A DNA stretch of 64,000 bases from Pseudomonadota bacterium. GTDB lineage: Bacteria; Myxococcota_A; Polyangia; Haliangiales; Haliangiaceae. Location of the stretch: positions 1 to 64,000 of the forward strand of contig JAEYYV010000131.1 of assembly GCA_023428295.1 (NCBI GenBank). The letters run 5' to 3'. The position numbers were made by a program, and so were the translations under genes. Positions 9,737-18,214 of the stretch are shown piece after piece (position 1 is the stretch's first letter; the number at the start of each line of letters is the position of its first letter). The notes below the pieces were generated by a model that saw only the letters and a list, made by a program, of their open reading frames with translations, was not told the DNA's origin and did no database searches.

Positions 9737-10960
9737 TCAGCCGTCGTACGCGCGCGCCGTGATGATCCGCGCCGTCTCGTCGGTGACCCAGTCGAAGAAG
9801 TTCGGTCCGAGCGGGCGTACGGCGTCGTAACCGCCCGTCGCCCTCCCCGTCCTGACGATCGCGTATGGAGTGTCCGTAGCGTCTAGCTCGTAGCGCGCGG
9901 CCTCTCCGAGAAGTGGTGGAAGCTTCACCGACGCAGAGGTGACCGGCGCGAGGATCCGCCAATCGAGCTCGCTGCTGGCCACGCGCACGGAGACGAACTC
10001 GGGATCCGCGCCCGTGCTCGTCTGACTCCACGTGACGGTGCGCGTGGCGACATCGACGGCCTCACCGCTCGGTGCTTTGACCACCGCGTCCGCGAGATCG
10101 AACGTGGGTGACTCGCCCGTGACCACGTGCGTGGCGTCGTAGGCGTAGTCGCTGTTCTCGGACCACGCGATCGTATCGAGCACGCTCGCTCCTGGAACGA
10201 TCGGGCACCACATTTGCGCGACGCCTCCCTCGTCGACGTCGTCGCGGCAGTACTCGAGCTCGCCGCGCGGCGTGCGAACGGTGCGACTGGCATACACGCT
10301 CGAGCTGCTGCTGTGGAGGTTCGTATACCTGCTGGTCACGTCCCCTATCGGGGTCCACGCCTGGTCGCTCAGATCGATCGGCGCGGAGACAGGTTGATCG
10401 AGCTTCGCGACGAACCCCTGCGGCTTGCTCCCCGCTTCGGCTGCGTAGACGACCGCGTCCATGCGCGGGCTGCACATGTCGAACAGGAACGAGTCGACCA
10501 TGTTCGGGCCCGCGCCCGTGCCGTTGTTGCCGCAGTTCGTGCGGACCGAGTACGCCGGATTCGTGACGCCGGTGAACACCGGGTAGACGACGCTGACCGT
10601 GCCCCGCTGCACGTCGACGCTCCCGTGGAGCTGCAGCTGGTCGCCGGGCATGACGCCCATGATCGTCACGACGCTGCGCGCGACCTGCAGGGGATGGGCG
10701 TAGATATCGAGCGTGGTGACGGAGCTACCGGCGGGGACGACGGCGGACGCACGACCACTCGCGTCCGTCGGCACCGTCGCGAGCTCGGCGCCGTCGGGTC
10801 CCTGGAAGTAGACCGGGCGATTCGCGACCGGGACGCCATGGATGAGAACCGTGATGCTCGCCATCCCGGACGGAGCATCGGGGAGCGTATTCACGCCGCC
10901 GTCGTCGCCGCAGGCTGCGCACGCGACAAGGCTCAAGACTGCCAGAGAGCGCTTCATCAT
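9737..10960 (-). CDS. Secreted lipoprotein of unknown function
   Basis: A 407-residue protein starting MMKRSLAVLSLVACAACGDDGG, a clear lipoprotein signal with lipobox LVAC. It then has the linker NTLPDAPSG and probable beta-rich, Ig-like domains (for example ANRPVYFQGPDGAEL and GRASAVVPAGSSV, reminiscent of carboxypeptidase-regulatory-like folds). It is the intact copy of a tandem duplication with the frameshifted gene just downstream. No catalytic motif is visible. ATG 10957 is an equally possible start. Confidence 0.75.
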   Translation of the reverse strand: MMKRSLAVLSLVACAACGDDGGVNTLPDAPSGMASITVLIHGVPVANRPVYFQGPDGAELATVPTDASGRASAVVPAGSSVTTLDIYAHPLQVARSVVTIMGVMPGDQLQLHGSVDVQRGTVSVVYPVFTGVTNPAYSVRTNCGNNGTGAGPNMVDSFLFDMCSPRMDAVVYAAEAGSKPQGFVAKLDQPVSAPIDLSDQAWTPIGDVTSRYTNLHSSSSSVYASRTVRTPRGELEYCRDDVDEGGVAQMWCPIVPGASVLDTIAWSENSDYAYDATHVVTGESPTFDLADAVVKAPSGEAVDVATRTVTWSQTSTGADPEFVSVRVASSELDWRILAPVTSASVKLPPLLGEAARYELDATDTPYAIVRTGRATGGYDAVRPLGPNFFDWVTDETARIITARAYDG

Positions 10961-11003
10961 CGAGAAGGCAGACCAGCCCGGAGCGTTCTGTGACAGCGAG
11001 ATC

Positions 11004-12080
11004 TCAGTCGCCGTCGAGCGCGCGATCCTCGCGGCGCTTGCCCTTCGTGCCGGACTTGGTCTTCCCTTGCTTGGGCGCCTTCTGCGCGTAGCCCAGATCC
11101 GCGAGCTTCTTGCGCAGCGTGTTGCGATTGAGGCCGAGGATCTCGGCCGCCTTGAGCTGGTTGCCGCCGGTGTGCGCGAGCACGAGGTCGAACAGCGGGC
11201 GCTCCACCCGCGCGAGGACCTTGTCGTAAAGATCGTGCACCGGATAGCCATCGATGCGTGCGAGGAGGCCAGCGAGCTTGGACTTCACCATCTCCTCGAA
11301 CGCGAGATCCTCGAGCGGAACGCGCGCGGCGACCATCGGCAGGATCTCGTCGACATCGCCGGCCTCGATCTTGGGCCGTGTCACGCGCACCACGAGGCGG
11401 CGCGCGATCGACTTCAGCTCGCCTACGTTGCCAGGCCACGGATACGTCTTCAGGCGATCGATCGCGCGCGTGGAGACCGACGGCTTGGGACGGCCGATCT
11501 CGAGCGCGTAGTGCTTCACCCAGCGCTCGAACAGCGTCGCCAGATCGTCGAGGCGATCGCGCAGCCGAGGCACCTCGATGCGGCGCGGCTCGAACAGCGT
11601 GTAGAAATCGCGCGAGACGATATCCGCGTCGACCGCTTTCTCGATGTCGAGGTCGCTCGTCGCGACGACATGCACGTCCATCGGTTCGGCTGCCTCGATC
11701 TTGCGATCGCGAATGGCGCGCTTGAGCGTCTTCTGCGACGGGCGCGAGAGATCGCTGACGTCCTTCACGAGCAGCGTGCCGCCCGACGCGGAGCGAAGCG
11801 CGTGACGCGCCCGATCACACACCGCCGCTGCGGACTGCTTGTCGGCCGTGCGACCGGGCGCGTCCTCGAACGTGGGGCGCACCGCGACGAAGCGACCGCC
11901 CGTGCGCGGCCCCTTGGAGTGCAGCACGCGCGCGACGAGCTCGCGCCCCGTGCCGTGCTCGCCGCAGATCAGGACCGGCGCTTGGCCGTCGGCGAAGGCC
12001 TCGAGCTGCGAGACCACCGCGCGCATCGATGCGCTCTCGGCGACCAGGAAATCATCGGCCTTCAGGGAGCCGCGCAGCAT
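11004..12080 (-). CDS. Degenerate NtrC-like regulator with Fis-type DNA-binding domain
   Basis: A 358-residue protein with the layout of a bacterial enhancer-binding protein but with key ATPase features lost. The Walker A equivalent is GEHGTGRE (Lys replaced by Arg), the Walker B equivalent is TLLVKDV rather than FLDEI, and no GAFTGA loop is seen. The segment YPWPGNVGELK and the C-terminal Fis helix-turn-helix (NQLKAAEILGLNRNTLRKKL) are well kept. There is no receiver domain. It probably binds DNA without activating sigma-54, like TyrR-type relatives. Its ATG overlaps the dus stop (TAATG), so the two genes are co-translated. Confidence 0.8.
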   Translation of the reverse strand: MLRGSLKADDFLVAESASMRAVVSQLEAFADGQAPVLICGEHGTGRELVARVLHSKGPRTGGRFVAVRPTFEDAPGRTADKQSAAAVCDRARHALRSASGGTLLVKDVSDLSRPSQKTLKRAIRDRKIEAAEPMDVHVVATSDLDIEKAVDADIVSRDFYTLFEPRRIEVPRLRDRLDDLATLFERWVKHYALEIGRPKPSVSTRAIDRLKTYPWPGNVGELKSIARRLVVRVTRPKIEAGDVDEILPMVAARVPLEDLAFEEMVKSKLAGLLARIDGYPVHDLYDKVLARVERPLFDLVLAHTGGNQLKAAEILGLNRNTLRKKLADLGYAQKAPKQGKTKSGTKGKRREDRALDGD

Positions 12081-13147
12081 TACGCGGCACCAGCTTCGGG
12101 TTCGAAGCCAGCGTTGATCTCGTCGCGCCCGGGCGCCAGCTCCGGCGCGAGGCCCAAGCGCGATTGGCGCTCGATGAGCTGCGCGAAGTAGTCCTCGACG
12201 AGCGTGCGCGCCGTGGCGAGGTCGGGAGCTTCCCACACGCGCAAGCGCAGCGCGTTGCAGCCATAGAGGCCGCGCGCGTACCACGCGCATGCCTTGCGCA
12301 CCTCGTGCAGCGTGCGCGGGCCCGACTTGAGCGTCTCGATCAGATCGACGTGGCGGCGATACACCGCGAGGCGCTCGGCGAGGCCGGGCGGTCCCGGATC
12401 CGGACGGCCCATCGACACCTCGCGAAGGCGCGCGAACAGCCACGGGTTGCCGAGCGCGCCGCGACCGATCATGACCGCGTCACAGCCGGTGTGCTCGCGC
12501 ATGCGCGTGTAGCCCTCGACGTCGATGACGTCGCCGTTGCCGACGAGCGGGATGTGCGACGGGAGCGCGTCGCGAACCAGCTTGATGATGTCCGGATCGC
12601 TCTTGCCGGAGAAGCCCTGCGTGCGCGTGCGACCGTGCACGGTGATCATCTTCGCGCCGGCCTCGACCATGGCGCACGCGAACTCCGGAGCGTTGCGATG
12701 CGCTTGGTCCCAGCCAGCGCGGTGCTTCACGGTGACCGGGATGGTGGCGGGCACCGCGTTGACGACGGCGCGCACGAGCTCCTGCGCGATCTGCGGCTCG
12801 CGCATGAGCGCGCTCCCGCACTCACCCGCGACGACGCGCTTGGCCGGGCAGCCCATGTTGATATCGACGAGCGATGCGCCGATCGAGACAGCCATCTTGG
12901 CCGCCTTGTCCATCATCTCGGGCTCGCGTCCGAAGATCTGCACGCCGAACTGGCGGCCATCGAGCGACGCGGTGAGCTTGCCGGTGGTCTTCTTGTCGCC
13001 GCTCGACAGCGCGTGCGCGGACAGGAACTCCGTGATCGTGAGACCAACGCCGAACTCTTCGCACACGGTGCGGAACGGGAGATCCGTCACTGCCGCCATG
13101 GGAGCGAGCAGCACGGGCACGTCGACTACGAGGTCACCGATCCGCAT
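12080..13147 (-). CDS. dusB: tRNA-dihydrouridine synthase (Dus family)
   Basis: A 355-residue FMN enzyme that reduces uridine to dihydrouridine in tRNA. Characteristic segments are LLAPMAAVTDLPFR at the start, the catalytic-Cys motif DINMGCPAKRVV, VTVKHRAGWD, and VHGRTRTQGFSG with GNGDVID. It is closest by eye to the DusB/NifR3 subgroup. I chose ATG 13147 because the family core begins there; it has no strong Shine-Dalgarno. The Fis-domain regulator follows with a TAATG overlap, a context reminiscent of dusB-fis and nifR3-ntrBC. Confidence 0.9.
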   Translation of the reverse strand: MRIGDLVVDVPVLLAPMAAVTDLPFRTVCEEFGVGLTITEFLSAHALSSGDKKTTGKLTASLDGRQFGVQIFGREPEMMDKAAKMAVSIGASLVDINMGCPAKRVVAGECGSALMREPQIAQELVRAVVNAVPATIPVTVKHRAGWDQAHRNAPEFACAMVEAGAKMITVHGRTRTQGFSGKSDPDIIKLVRDALPSHIPLVGNGDVIDVEGYTRMREHTGCDAVMIGRGALGNPWLFARLREVSMGRPDPGPPGLAERLAVYRRHVDLIETLKSGPRTLHEVRKACAWYARGLYGCNALRLRVWEAPDLATARTLVEDYFAQLIERQSRLGLAPELAPGRDEINAGFEPEAGAA

Positions 13148-13236
13148 GAAGGGAGAAACTTGTACAGGATCTCGACGCGCGAGCAAACACCGATCACGCG
13201 GACGAAAAGGCTTCACGATCTGAGCACATGGCTGAC

Positions 13237-13268
13237 CCCCAACACCCCTGCGAGTCTTCGAGCCGGGG
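13237..13268 (-). repeat. intergenic repeat, copy 1
   Basis: Lies between the mobA-like stop and dus. Read on the minus strand it begins CCCCGGCTCGAAGACTCGC (13268-13250), identical over 19 bases to 58760-58778. It continues into CAGGGGTGTTGGGG, which matches the reverse complement of 58781-58798 with one mismatch. It may act as a processing or termination site. Confidence 0.7.
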
Positions 13269-13280
13269 ACCCAAACGAAA

Positions 13281-13886
13281 TTAGTCGCGCCCGGGGATGT
13301 CGCGCGGCTCGTTGAGATTGGCCAGCGCGTGATCGGCGTTGACCTGCGCGAGAATTTCGTCGCGCACGTAAACCACACCGAGCGCGTCCAGGAGCCGCGA
13401 CGCTTTGTGGTCGCGCGCCTCGATCATCGCGCGCGCGGCCTCTCTCGCCGGTGCGATGCGCAGCATGCAGAACAGCGGTTCGGGCAAGCCGTTCCGGCGA
13501 ACGCCGATCGCGTGAACGTTCTCCCATCCCGCGCGAGGGGCGTCCCGACCCGCGCTGTCGACGAGCTCCACCATGTGTCCGATCAGAGCAGCGCTCGGGT
13601 TCGGCATGTCGCCCGCGATGACGAAGAGCCAGCGCCCGGTCGCGGCGGCGAGTCCGGCCGCGATTCCCGCGAGCGGGCCGATGCCCTCGTGCTCGTCGCG
13701 CACGGTGTGCACTCCCGCGATGTCGACCGGCGAGCTGACGAGGATCTCCGCGAAGTCGCACAGCACGCGTCGCTGGCGCGCGAGGATGGTCTCGCCGTCG
13801 ACGAGGATCTCGTGCTTCGGCATGCCGCCCATGCGGGTGGCGCGTCCTCCCGCGAGGATCAGCGCGCTGATGCAGCTCGCATTCAT
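13281..13886 (-). CDS. mobA: MobA-like molybdenum cofactor guanylyltransferase
   Basis: A 201-residue nucleotidyltransferase. The N-terminal LAGGRATRMGGMPK matches the MobA/NTP-transferase signature LAGGxSxRMG..K, and GPLAGIAAGLAA with FVIAGDMP gives the family substrate and metal segments. MobA attaches GMP to molybdopterin in the cytoplasm. No other molybdenum gene is in the window, so a related transferase (MobA-like, e.g. MocA type) cannot be excluded. The start overlaps the upstream M24-fold gene as ATGA. Confidence 0.78.
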   Translation of the reverse strand: MNASCISALILAGGRATRMGGMPKHEILVDGETILARQRRVLCDFAEILVSSPVDIAGVHTVRDEHEGIGPLAGIAAGLAAATGRWLFVIAGDMPNPSAALIGHMVELVDSAGRDAPRAGWENVHAIGVRRNGLPEPLFCMLRIAPAREAARAMIEARDHKASRLLDALGVVYVRDEILAQVNADHALANLNEPRDIPGRD

Positions 13887-15448
13887 CGCGCGAACAGCGC
13901 TTCGATCTCGTTCTGTGCGGGCGTCGTGATCTCGGGGCCTGTGGGCGCGAAGAACACGCTGACCTCGGCGCGCACGCCGAACTGATCCTTGAAGTAGAGC
14001 CCCGGTCCGATCGTGAAGCCGGTGCCCGGCGTCAGGATCCGCGTGTCACGCACCTCGAAGTTGTCGAGGTCGGCGCCGCCGCCTTGGAAGTCGTTGTCGA
14101 TCGAGTGACCGGTGCGGTGCATCACCTTGTCCTTGTGCCCGGCTTTCTCGAGGAAGCCGCGCGCGGCGTTGTCCACGTCGGCGCCGGTGACGGGACGCTT
14201 CTTCGCGTTGCGATCGGCGACGAGCACGAGCGCTTGATCGCGCGCGAGCGACGCGACATCGAACGCCTTCGCGTACACCGCGGGCACCTCGCTGTCGGCG
14301 ACCGCGACCCACGTCTGTGCGGCCCAGATGCCCTCGGGCTTGTTCACCTTCGCGGCGAGCGAGATGACGATCAGATCACCGCGCTTGATCGGCGCGTTCT
14401 TCGCCGCTGACGGCACGTAGTACGGATCCGCGGTGTTGATGCCGGCCGCGACGACGGGCGGTGAACCGACGAGCCCGCGCATGGTCATCGCGCGCGTCAA
14501 TCGCTGTTGCAGATCGTACTCGGTCACGGGCGCGCCCGCGGCGAGCTGCTTCGCGGCGTAGGCGAGCGCATCCTTGCGCATCTCGACGAGGTGGTGCACC
14601 GCGACGTAGTGCGCCGTGCGGCCCGCATCGCCCCAGATCGCCTTGGTGAACTGCACGAGCGTCTCGCTCGATCGCACCTGCACGCCCGCGGCCTTGATGA
14701 GCTCGACCGTGCCCGCATCGACGTGGGACACCGACGGAACGGCGGCCTTCGCCGAGTACTCGAGCGCGACGGTGCGCTGTCCTTTGAGCAGCGCCTTCAG
14801 CTGCCCCGCGAGATCGCGGTGGCCTTGATACGTGAGCTTCTTGCCCTTCACGTGGTCGAAGCTGCGCAGCTCCGCGGAGTGCACGAGCAGCCCGGGCTCG
14901 CCCTTCGCGGGCAAGAGATAGAACCACGGGCGCGTCGGGCGTCCGTCGGGATTCACGAGGCGCGACGCGATCGGATTCTCGCCGTCGCGATCGAAGAGGA
15001 GCCAGCCATCGAGGCGCTGCACCGCGAGGAGCCCTTGCACCGTGACGAGATCCTCGATGCCGACGCGCGCGGGAATCGGCGGCGGCTTCGGAGGATCCGC
15101 GTACGGATCGTCGGGCGCCTTCGCCGGCTTCTTCGCGGGCGTCGCCATCGGAGCGGCGTTCGCCGCCGGCGGTGGCAGCTTCGTGGCGGGCGCGGTGACC
15201 GGCGGCGCGGCCTTCTCCGCGTACGGATCCGTCGGCACGTTCGGAGCGGGCGCTTGCTCCGCGGGGCCCTTCTTCGGTTTCTTTGTCGGCGCAGGAGCCG
15301 GAGCTGGGCGCGCGGGCGGCGTGGGGTCCGCGTACGGATCGCTCGGCTTCTCCGCGTACGGATCCTCCGCTTCGGGCAGCTTCTTCGGCTGTGCGGCGGC
15401 GGGAACTGCGAGCGAGAGGAGGAGTGCGACGATCGTCAGGCGCGTCAT
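13883..15448 (-). CDS. Secreted M24 (aminopeptidase P/creatinase)-fold protein, probably atypical
   Basis: A 521-residue exported protein: signal peptide (MTRLTIVALLLSLAVPAAAQ), a Pro/Ala/Lys-rich linker of about 120 residues with four DPYA motifs, a creatinase-N-like domain, and a C-terminal pita-bread domain. The His motif (HRTGHSIDNDF) and the final GVRAE are recognisable. The two usual Asp ligands appear replaced around GDLIVISLAAK and GIWAAQTW, and the usual Glu before PG is Gly (GPGLYF). It may not bind two metals or be a normal peptidase. ATG 15448 was chosen for the signal peptide. Confidence 0.8.
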   Translation of the reverse strand: MTRLTIVALLLSLAVPAAAQPKKLPEAEDPYAEKPSDPYADPTPPARPAPAPAPTKKPKKGPAEQAPAPNVPTDPYAEKAAPPVTAPATKLPPPAANAAPMATPAKKPAKAPDDPYADPPKPPPIPARVGIEDLVTVQGLLAVQRLDGWLLFDRDGENPIASRLVNPDGRPTRPWFYLLPAKGEPGLLVHSAELRSFDHVKGKKLTYQGHRDLAGQLKALLKGQRTVALEYSAKAAVPSVSHVDAGTVELIKAAGVQVRSSETLVQFTKAIWGDAGRTAHYVAVHHLVEMRKDALAYAAKQLAAGAPVTEYDLQQRLTRAMTMRGLVGSPPVVAAGINTADPYYVPSAAKNAPIKRGDLIVISLAAKVNKPEGIWAAQTWVAVADSEVPAVYAKAFDVASLARDQALVLVADRNAKKRPVTGADVDNAARGFLEKAGHKDKVMHRTGHSIDNDFQGGGADLDNFEVRDTRILTPGTGFTIGPGLYFKDQFGVRAEVSVFFAPTGPEITTPAQNEIEALFAR

Positions 15449-15461
15449 GGAGGCTCCCGGT

Positions 15462-16241
15462 TCAGGCGGGCGCGCGCACACGCCCCAGCTCGGTCACGAG
15501 CCCCTCATGAATAGCACCGTTCGTCGCCAGCACATCCTCGGCATCGAGGTCGAAGGCCTCGCCCCGTGTGTTCGTCACGCGCCCACCGGCCTCACGAACG
15601 ATCAGCGCTCCTGCGGCGATGTCCCATGCCTTGGTGTGCCGCTCCCAGTAGCCGTCGAACCAACCGGCCGCGACCATGCACAGATCCAACGCAGCCGAGC
15701 CGCACCGACGGCACGCACTGGCAACGTTCTGCAGGTGCTCCCACTCGGCGAAGTTGTTTCGCGGGTTCGTCGCCATGTCGTATGGAAAGCCCGTCGCGAG
15801 GAGCGCGCGATCGATCCGCGCGGTCGTGCTCACGTGCAGCGCAGCACCACTCGCGTCGAACGTACCGTGTCCCGCCGCCGCCTCGAACCACCAGCCGAGA
15901 CGCGGCGCGTAGACCACGCCGACCTCGAGCTCGTTACCCGTCGCGAGCGCGATCGAGATGCACCAGATCGGGAGCCCGTGCGCGAAGTTCACGGTGCCGT
16001 CGATCGGATCGACGATCCATCGCCGTGCGGCCTTCTCGCCGCCGCCTTCTTCGCCGAGGACCGGGATGCCGGGCGTGCGCTCGGCGAGCACCGCGCGGAT
16101 CGCCTCTTCGCTCCGCAGGTCCCACTCGGTGACGAGATCTTTCGGGTTGCCCTTGTCGCGAATCGTCTCCGGGCGCGCATCGCGCAGGAGGTGCGCCGCC
16201 GATCGCGCCGCGGCCGCAGCGATCGCGAGGAGCTCGCTCAC
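15462..16241 (-). CDS. Inositol monophosphatase-family phosphatase
   Basis: A 259-residue Mg-dependent phosphatase. Metal-binding motifs are LGEEGGGE, DPIDGTVNFAHG and AWDIAAGALIVREAGG, in the expected order and spacing. Family members hydrolyse inositol-1-phosphate, histidinol phosphate, PAP or NADP; the sequence does not decide which. The start is GTG at 16241, sharing one base with the stop of the upstream mpl fusion (TAGTG). Confidence 0.87.
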   Translation of the reverse strand: MSELLAIAAAAARSAAHLLRDARPETIRDKGNPKDLVTEWDLRSEEAIRAVLAERTPGIPVLGEEGGGEKAARRWIVDPIDGTVNFAHGLPIWCISIALATGNELEVGVVYAPRLGWWFEAAAGHGTFDASGAALHVSTTARIDRALLATGFPYDMATNPRNNFAEWEHLQNVASACRRCGSAALDLCMVAAGWFDGYWERHTKAWDIAAGALIVREAGGRVTNTRGEAFDLDAEDVLATNGAIHEGLVTELGRVRAPA

Positions 16242-18172
16242 TACAGATCCAAGCGCATCGCGACGAGTGTCTCGGCCTTGGGGCGATGCAGATCGCCGAT
16301 GTGCGAGAGCGTCGTGCTGGTCGCGACGGCCTTGCTCAGCGTGGAGCGATCGACAACGCGGAAGCCGAACTTCGCCGCGAAGAAGTCGCTCGCGCTCTCC
16401 GTGAGCAGATAGATGCGGCGAACGCCGCGCCAGCGCGCCTGGCTGACCGCCATGTCTGCGAGCATCCAGCCGTAGCCGGCGCCGCGGTACTGCTTGTCGA
16501 CGGCGAGCGAGTGCAGGATGGCGTCGTCGCCGTGCACCTCGAGAGCGACGCAGCCGGCGAGACCGTTCTCGTTGCGCAGCGTGAAGAAGTCCGGCGCGCG
16601 ATCCTCGCTCGCGGGTTGCATGAGCCCGGATGCCACGAGGAGCGTGCGAATCTCCTCGAGATCTGTGCGTTGCGCCGGGCGCATCGCGTCTCCGATCTCG
16701 TCGAGGAGCTTGTCGTGAATGCCGTCGAAGCTCCCCGATGACAGCACGCACACGACATCGCCCGGTGCGGCGCTCGCGGCGAGCTGCTTCACGATCTGCT
16801 CGACCTCGGGGATGTACGCGGCCTTGGTCCCGCGCTGATGCAGATCGAGCGCGAGCCGCTCGGCATCGAAGCGCTCGGCGACCGGAATCTTCGACGGGTC
16901 GTACAGCTTGCCGACGATCACTTCGTCGGCGTACGCGAACGCTTCGGCGAACTCGCCTTGGAACGTCTTGCGGCGGCTCGTGGCGCTGCGCGGATCGTAG
17001 ACCGCGATGAGCCTGCGCTTTGGAAACCGCTTGCGCAGCGCCTTCAGCGTCTCGCGAACCGCGGTCGGATGATGCGCGTAGTCGTCGAGGACGGTCACGC
17101 CGCCGGCGATGCCGCGCAGCTCCTGCCGGCGACGTACACCCGCAAAGCTCGACAGCCCGCGCTGGATGTCGCGAACCGGCACGCCGCGCGAGAACAGCAC
17201 CGCGATCGCCGCGACGCAGTTCGCGACGTTGTGGCGACCGACGAGCAGCGTCTCGAAGCGATCGAGCTTCTCGGACGTGACGCCCGACTGGGTGCCTCCC
17301 ACCGGAGGAGGAGGCAGCGCGCGATGCACGTCGAACGAGACGCGTCCGCTCTTGCCGACCTCGAGGTTATCCGCCCACCACGTGCAGTTCGCGGGGGGGC
17401 CAGCGTCGGACTCGCCGTCGAACGTCCCGGCGTCCATCGCGCCGAGCACGATGTACGGCTCGACCTTGCACGTCGCCAGCTTCGCGACGGCGAGCGCGTC
17501 GGGCGAATCCGCCGCGACGACGAGTACTCCGTCCTCGGGGATCTTCGCGACGAGCTTCTTGAACGTCTCGCGCACCGCCTCGAACGACGGAAAGATGTCG
17601 ACGTGGTCGAGCTCGACCGACGTGAGGATCACCGTGCGTGGGCGGTAGTGGAGGAACTTGGGGCCCTTGTCGAAGAACGCGGTGTCGTACTCGTCGCCCT
17701 CGACGACGAAGTCCTCGCCCTTGCCCAGGCGATAGCCATGGCCCAGGCCGATCGGCACGCCGCCGACGAACAGTGACGGATCGCGCCCCGACTCGAGGAG
17801 CACGTGCGCGATCAGCGACGTGGTGGTGGTCTTGCCATGCGTGCCGCACACGACGATCGAGTGCTTGTGATCGATGAGCTTCTCGCCGAGCACCGCCGGG
17901 AACGACGTGAGCTCGATGCCGGCTTCCTGCGCGGCCTTGACCTCGACGTGATCCTTGCCGTGCACGTTGCCCACCACGACGAGGTCAGGCTTCCAAGCGA
18001 GGTTGTCGGCCGCGTACGGCATCATGACCGGCACGCCGAGCGCCGCGAGCTGATCGCTCATCGGCGGATACACGGCTTGATCGGATCCACGCACCTCGTG
18101 ACCCGCCTCCGCGAGGAGACCGGCGACCGCACCCATCCCGGTGCCCCCAATGCCGACGAGGTGGACCTTCAC
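16241..18172 (-). CDS. mpl: Fusion: Mpl murein-peptide ligase plus GNAT acetyltransferase
   Basis: A 643-residue two-domain protein. Residues 1-496 are a Mur ligase of the Mpl type (UDP-MurNAc:tripeptide ligase for peptidoglycan recycling): GIGGTGMGAVAGLLAEAGH dinucleotide fold, ATP motif GTHGKTTTTS near 110, VEGDEYDTAFFDKGPKFLHY, and DDYAHHPTAV with YDPRSAT near the C-terminal domain. Residues 497-643 are a complete GNAT domain with the acetyl-CoA loop QYRGAGYG and the segment LLTESASDFFAAKFGF, most like ArsN2-type acetyltransferases. The frame is continuous with no stop between them. The start is GTG at 18172. I do not know this fusion as standard. Confidence 0.85.
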   Translation of the reverse strand: MKVHLVGIGGTGMGAVAGLLAEAGHEVRGSDQAVYPPMSDQLAALGVPVMMPYAADNLAWKPDLVVVGNVHGKDHVEVKAAQEAGIELTSFPAVLGEKLIDHKHSIVVCGTHGKTTTTSLIAHVLLESGRDPSLFVGGVPIGLGHGYRLGKGEDFVVEGDEYDTAFFDKGPKFLHYRPRTVILTSVELDHVDIFPSFEAVRETFKKLVAKIPEDGVLVVAADSPDALAVAKLATCKVEPYIVLGAMDAGTFDGESDAGPPANCTWWADNLEVGKSGRVSFDVHRALPPPPVGGTQSGVTSEKLDRFETLLVGRHNVANCVAAIAVLFSRGVPVRDIQRGLSSFAGVRRRQELRGIAGGVTVLDDYAHHPTAVRETLKALRKRFPKRRLIAVYDPRSATSRRKTFQGEFAEAFAYADEVIVGKLYDPSKIPVAERFDAERLALDLHQRGTKAAYIPEVEQIVKQLAASAAPGDVVCVLSSGSFDGIHDKLLDEIGDAMRPAQRTDLEEIRTLLVASGLMQPASEDRAPDFFTLRNENGLAGCVALEVHGDDAILHSLAVDKQYRGAGYGWMLADMAVSQARWRGVRRIYLLTESASDFFAAKFGFRVVDRSTLSKAVATSTTLSHIGDLHRPKAETLVAMRLDL

Positions 18173-18214
18173 CGGCGCGGAACCTATCCTCGCTTCCCCT
18201 CGGGAAACAAGCGG

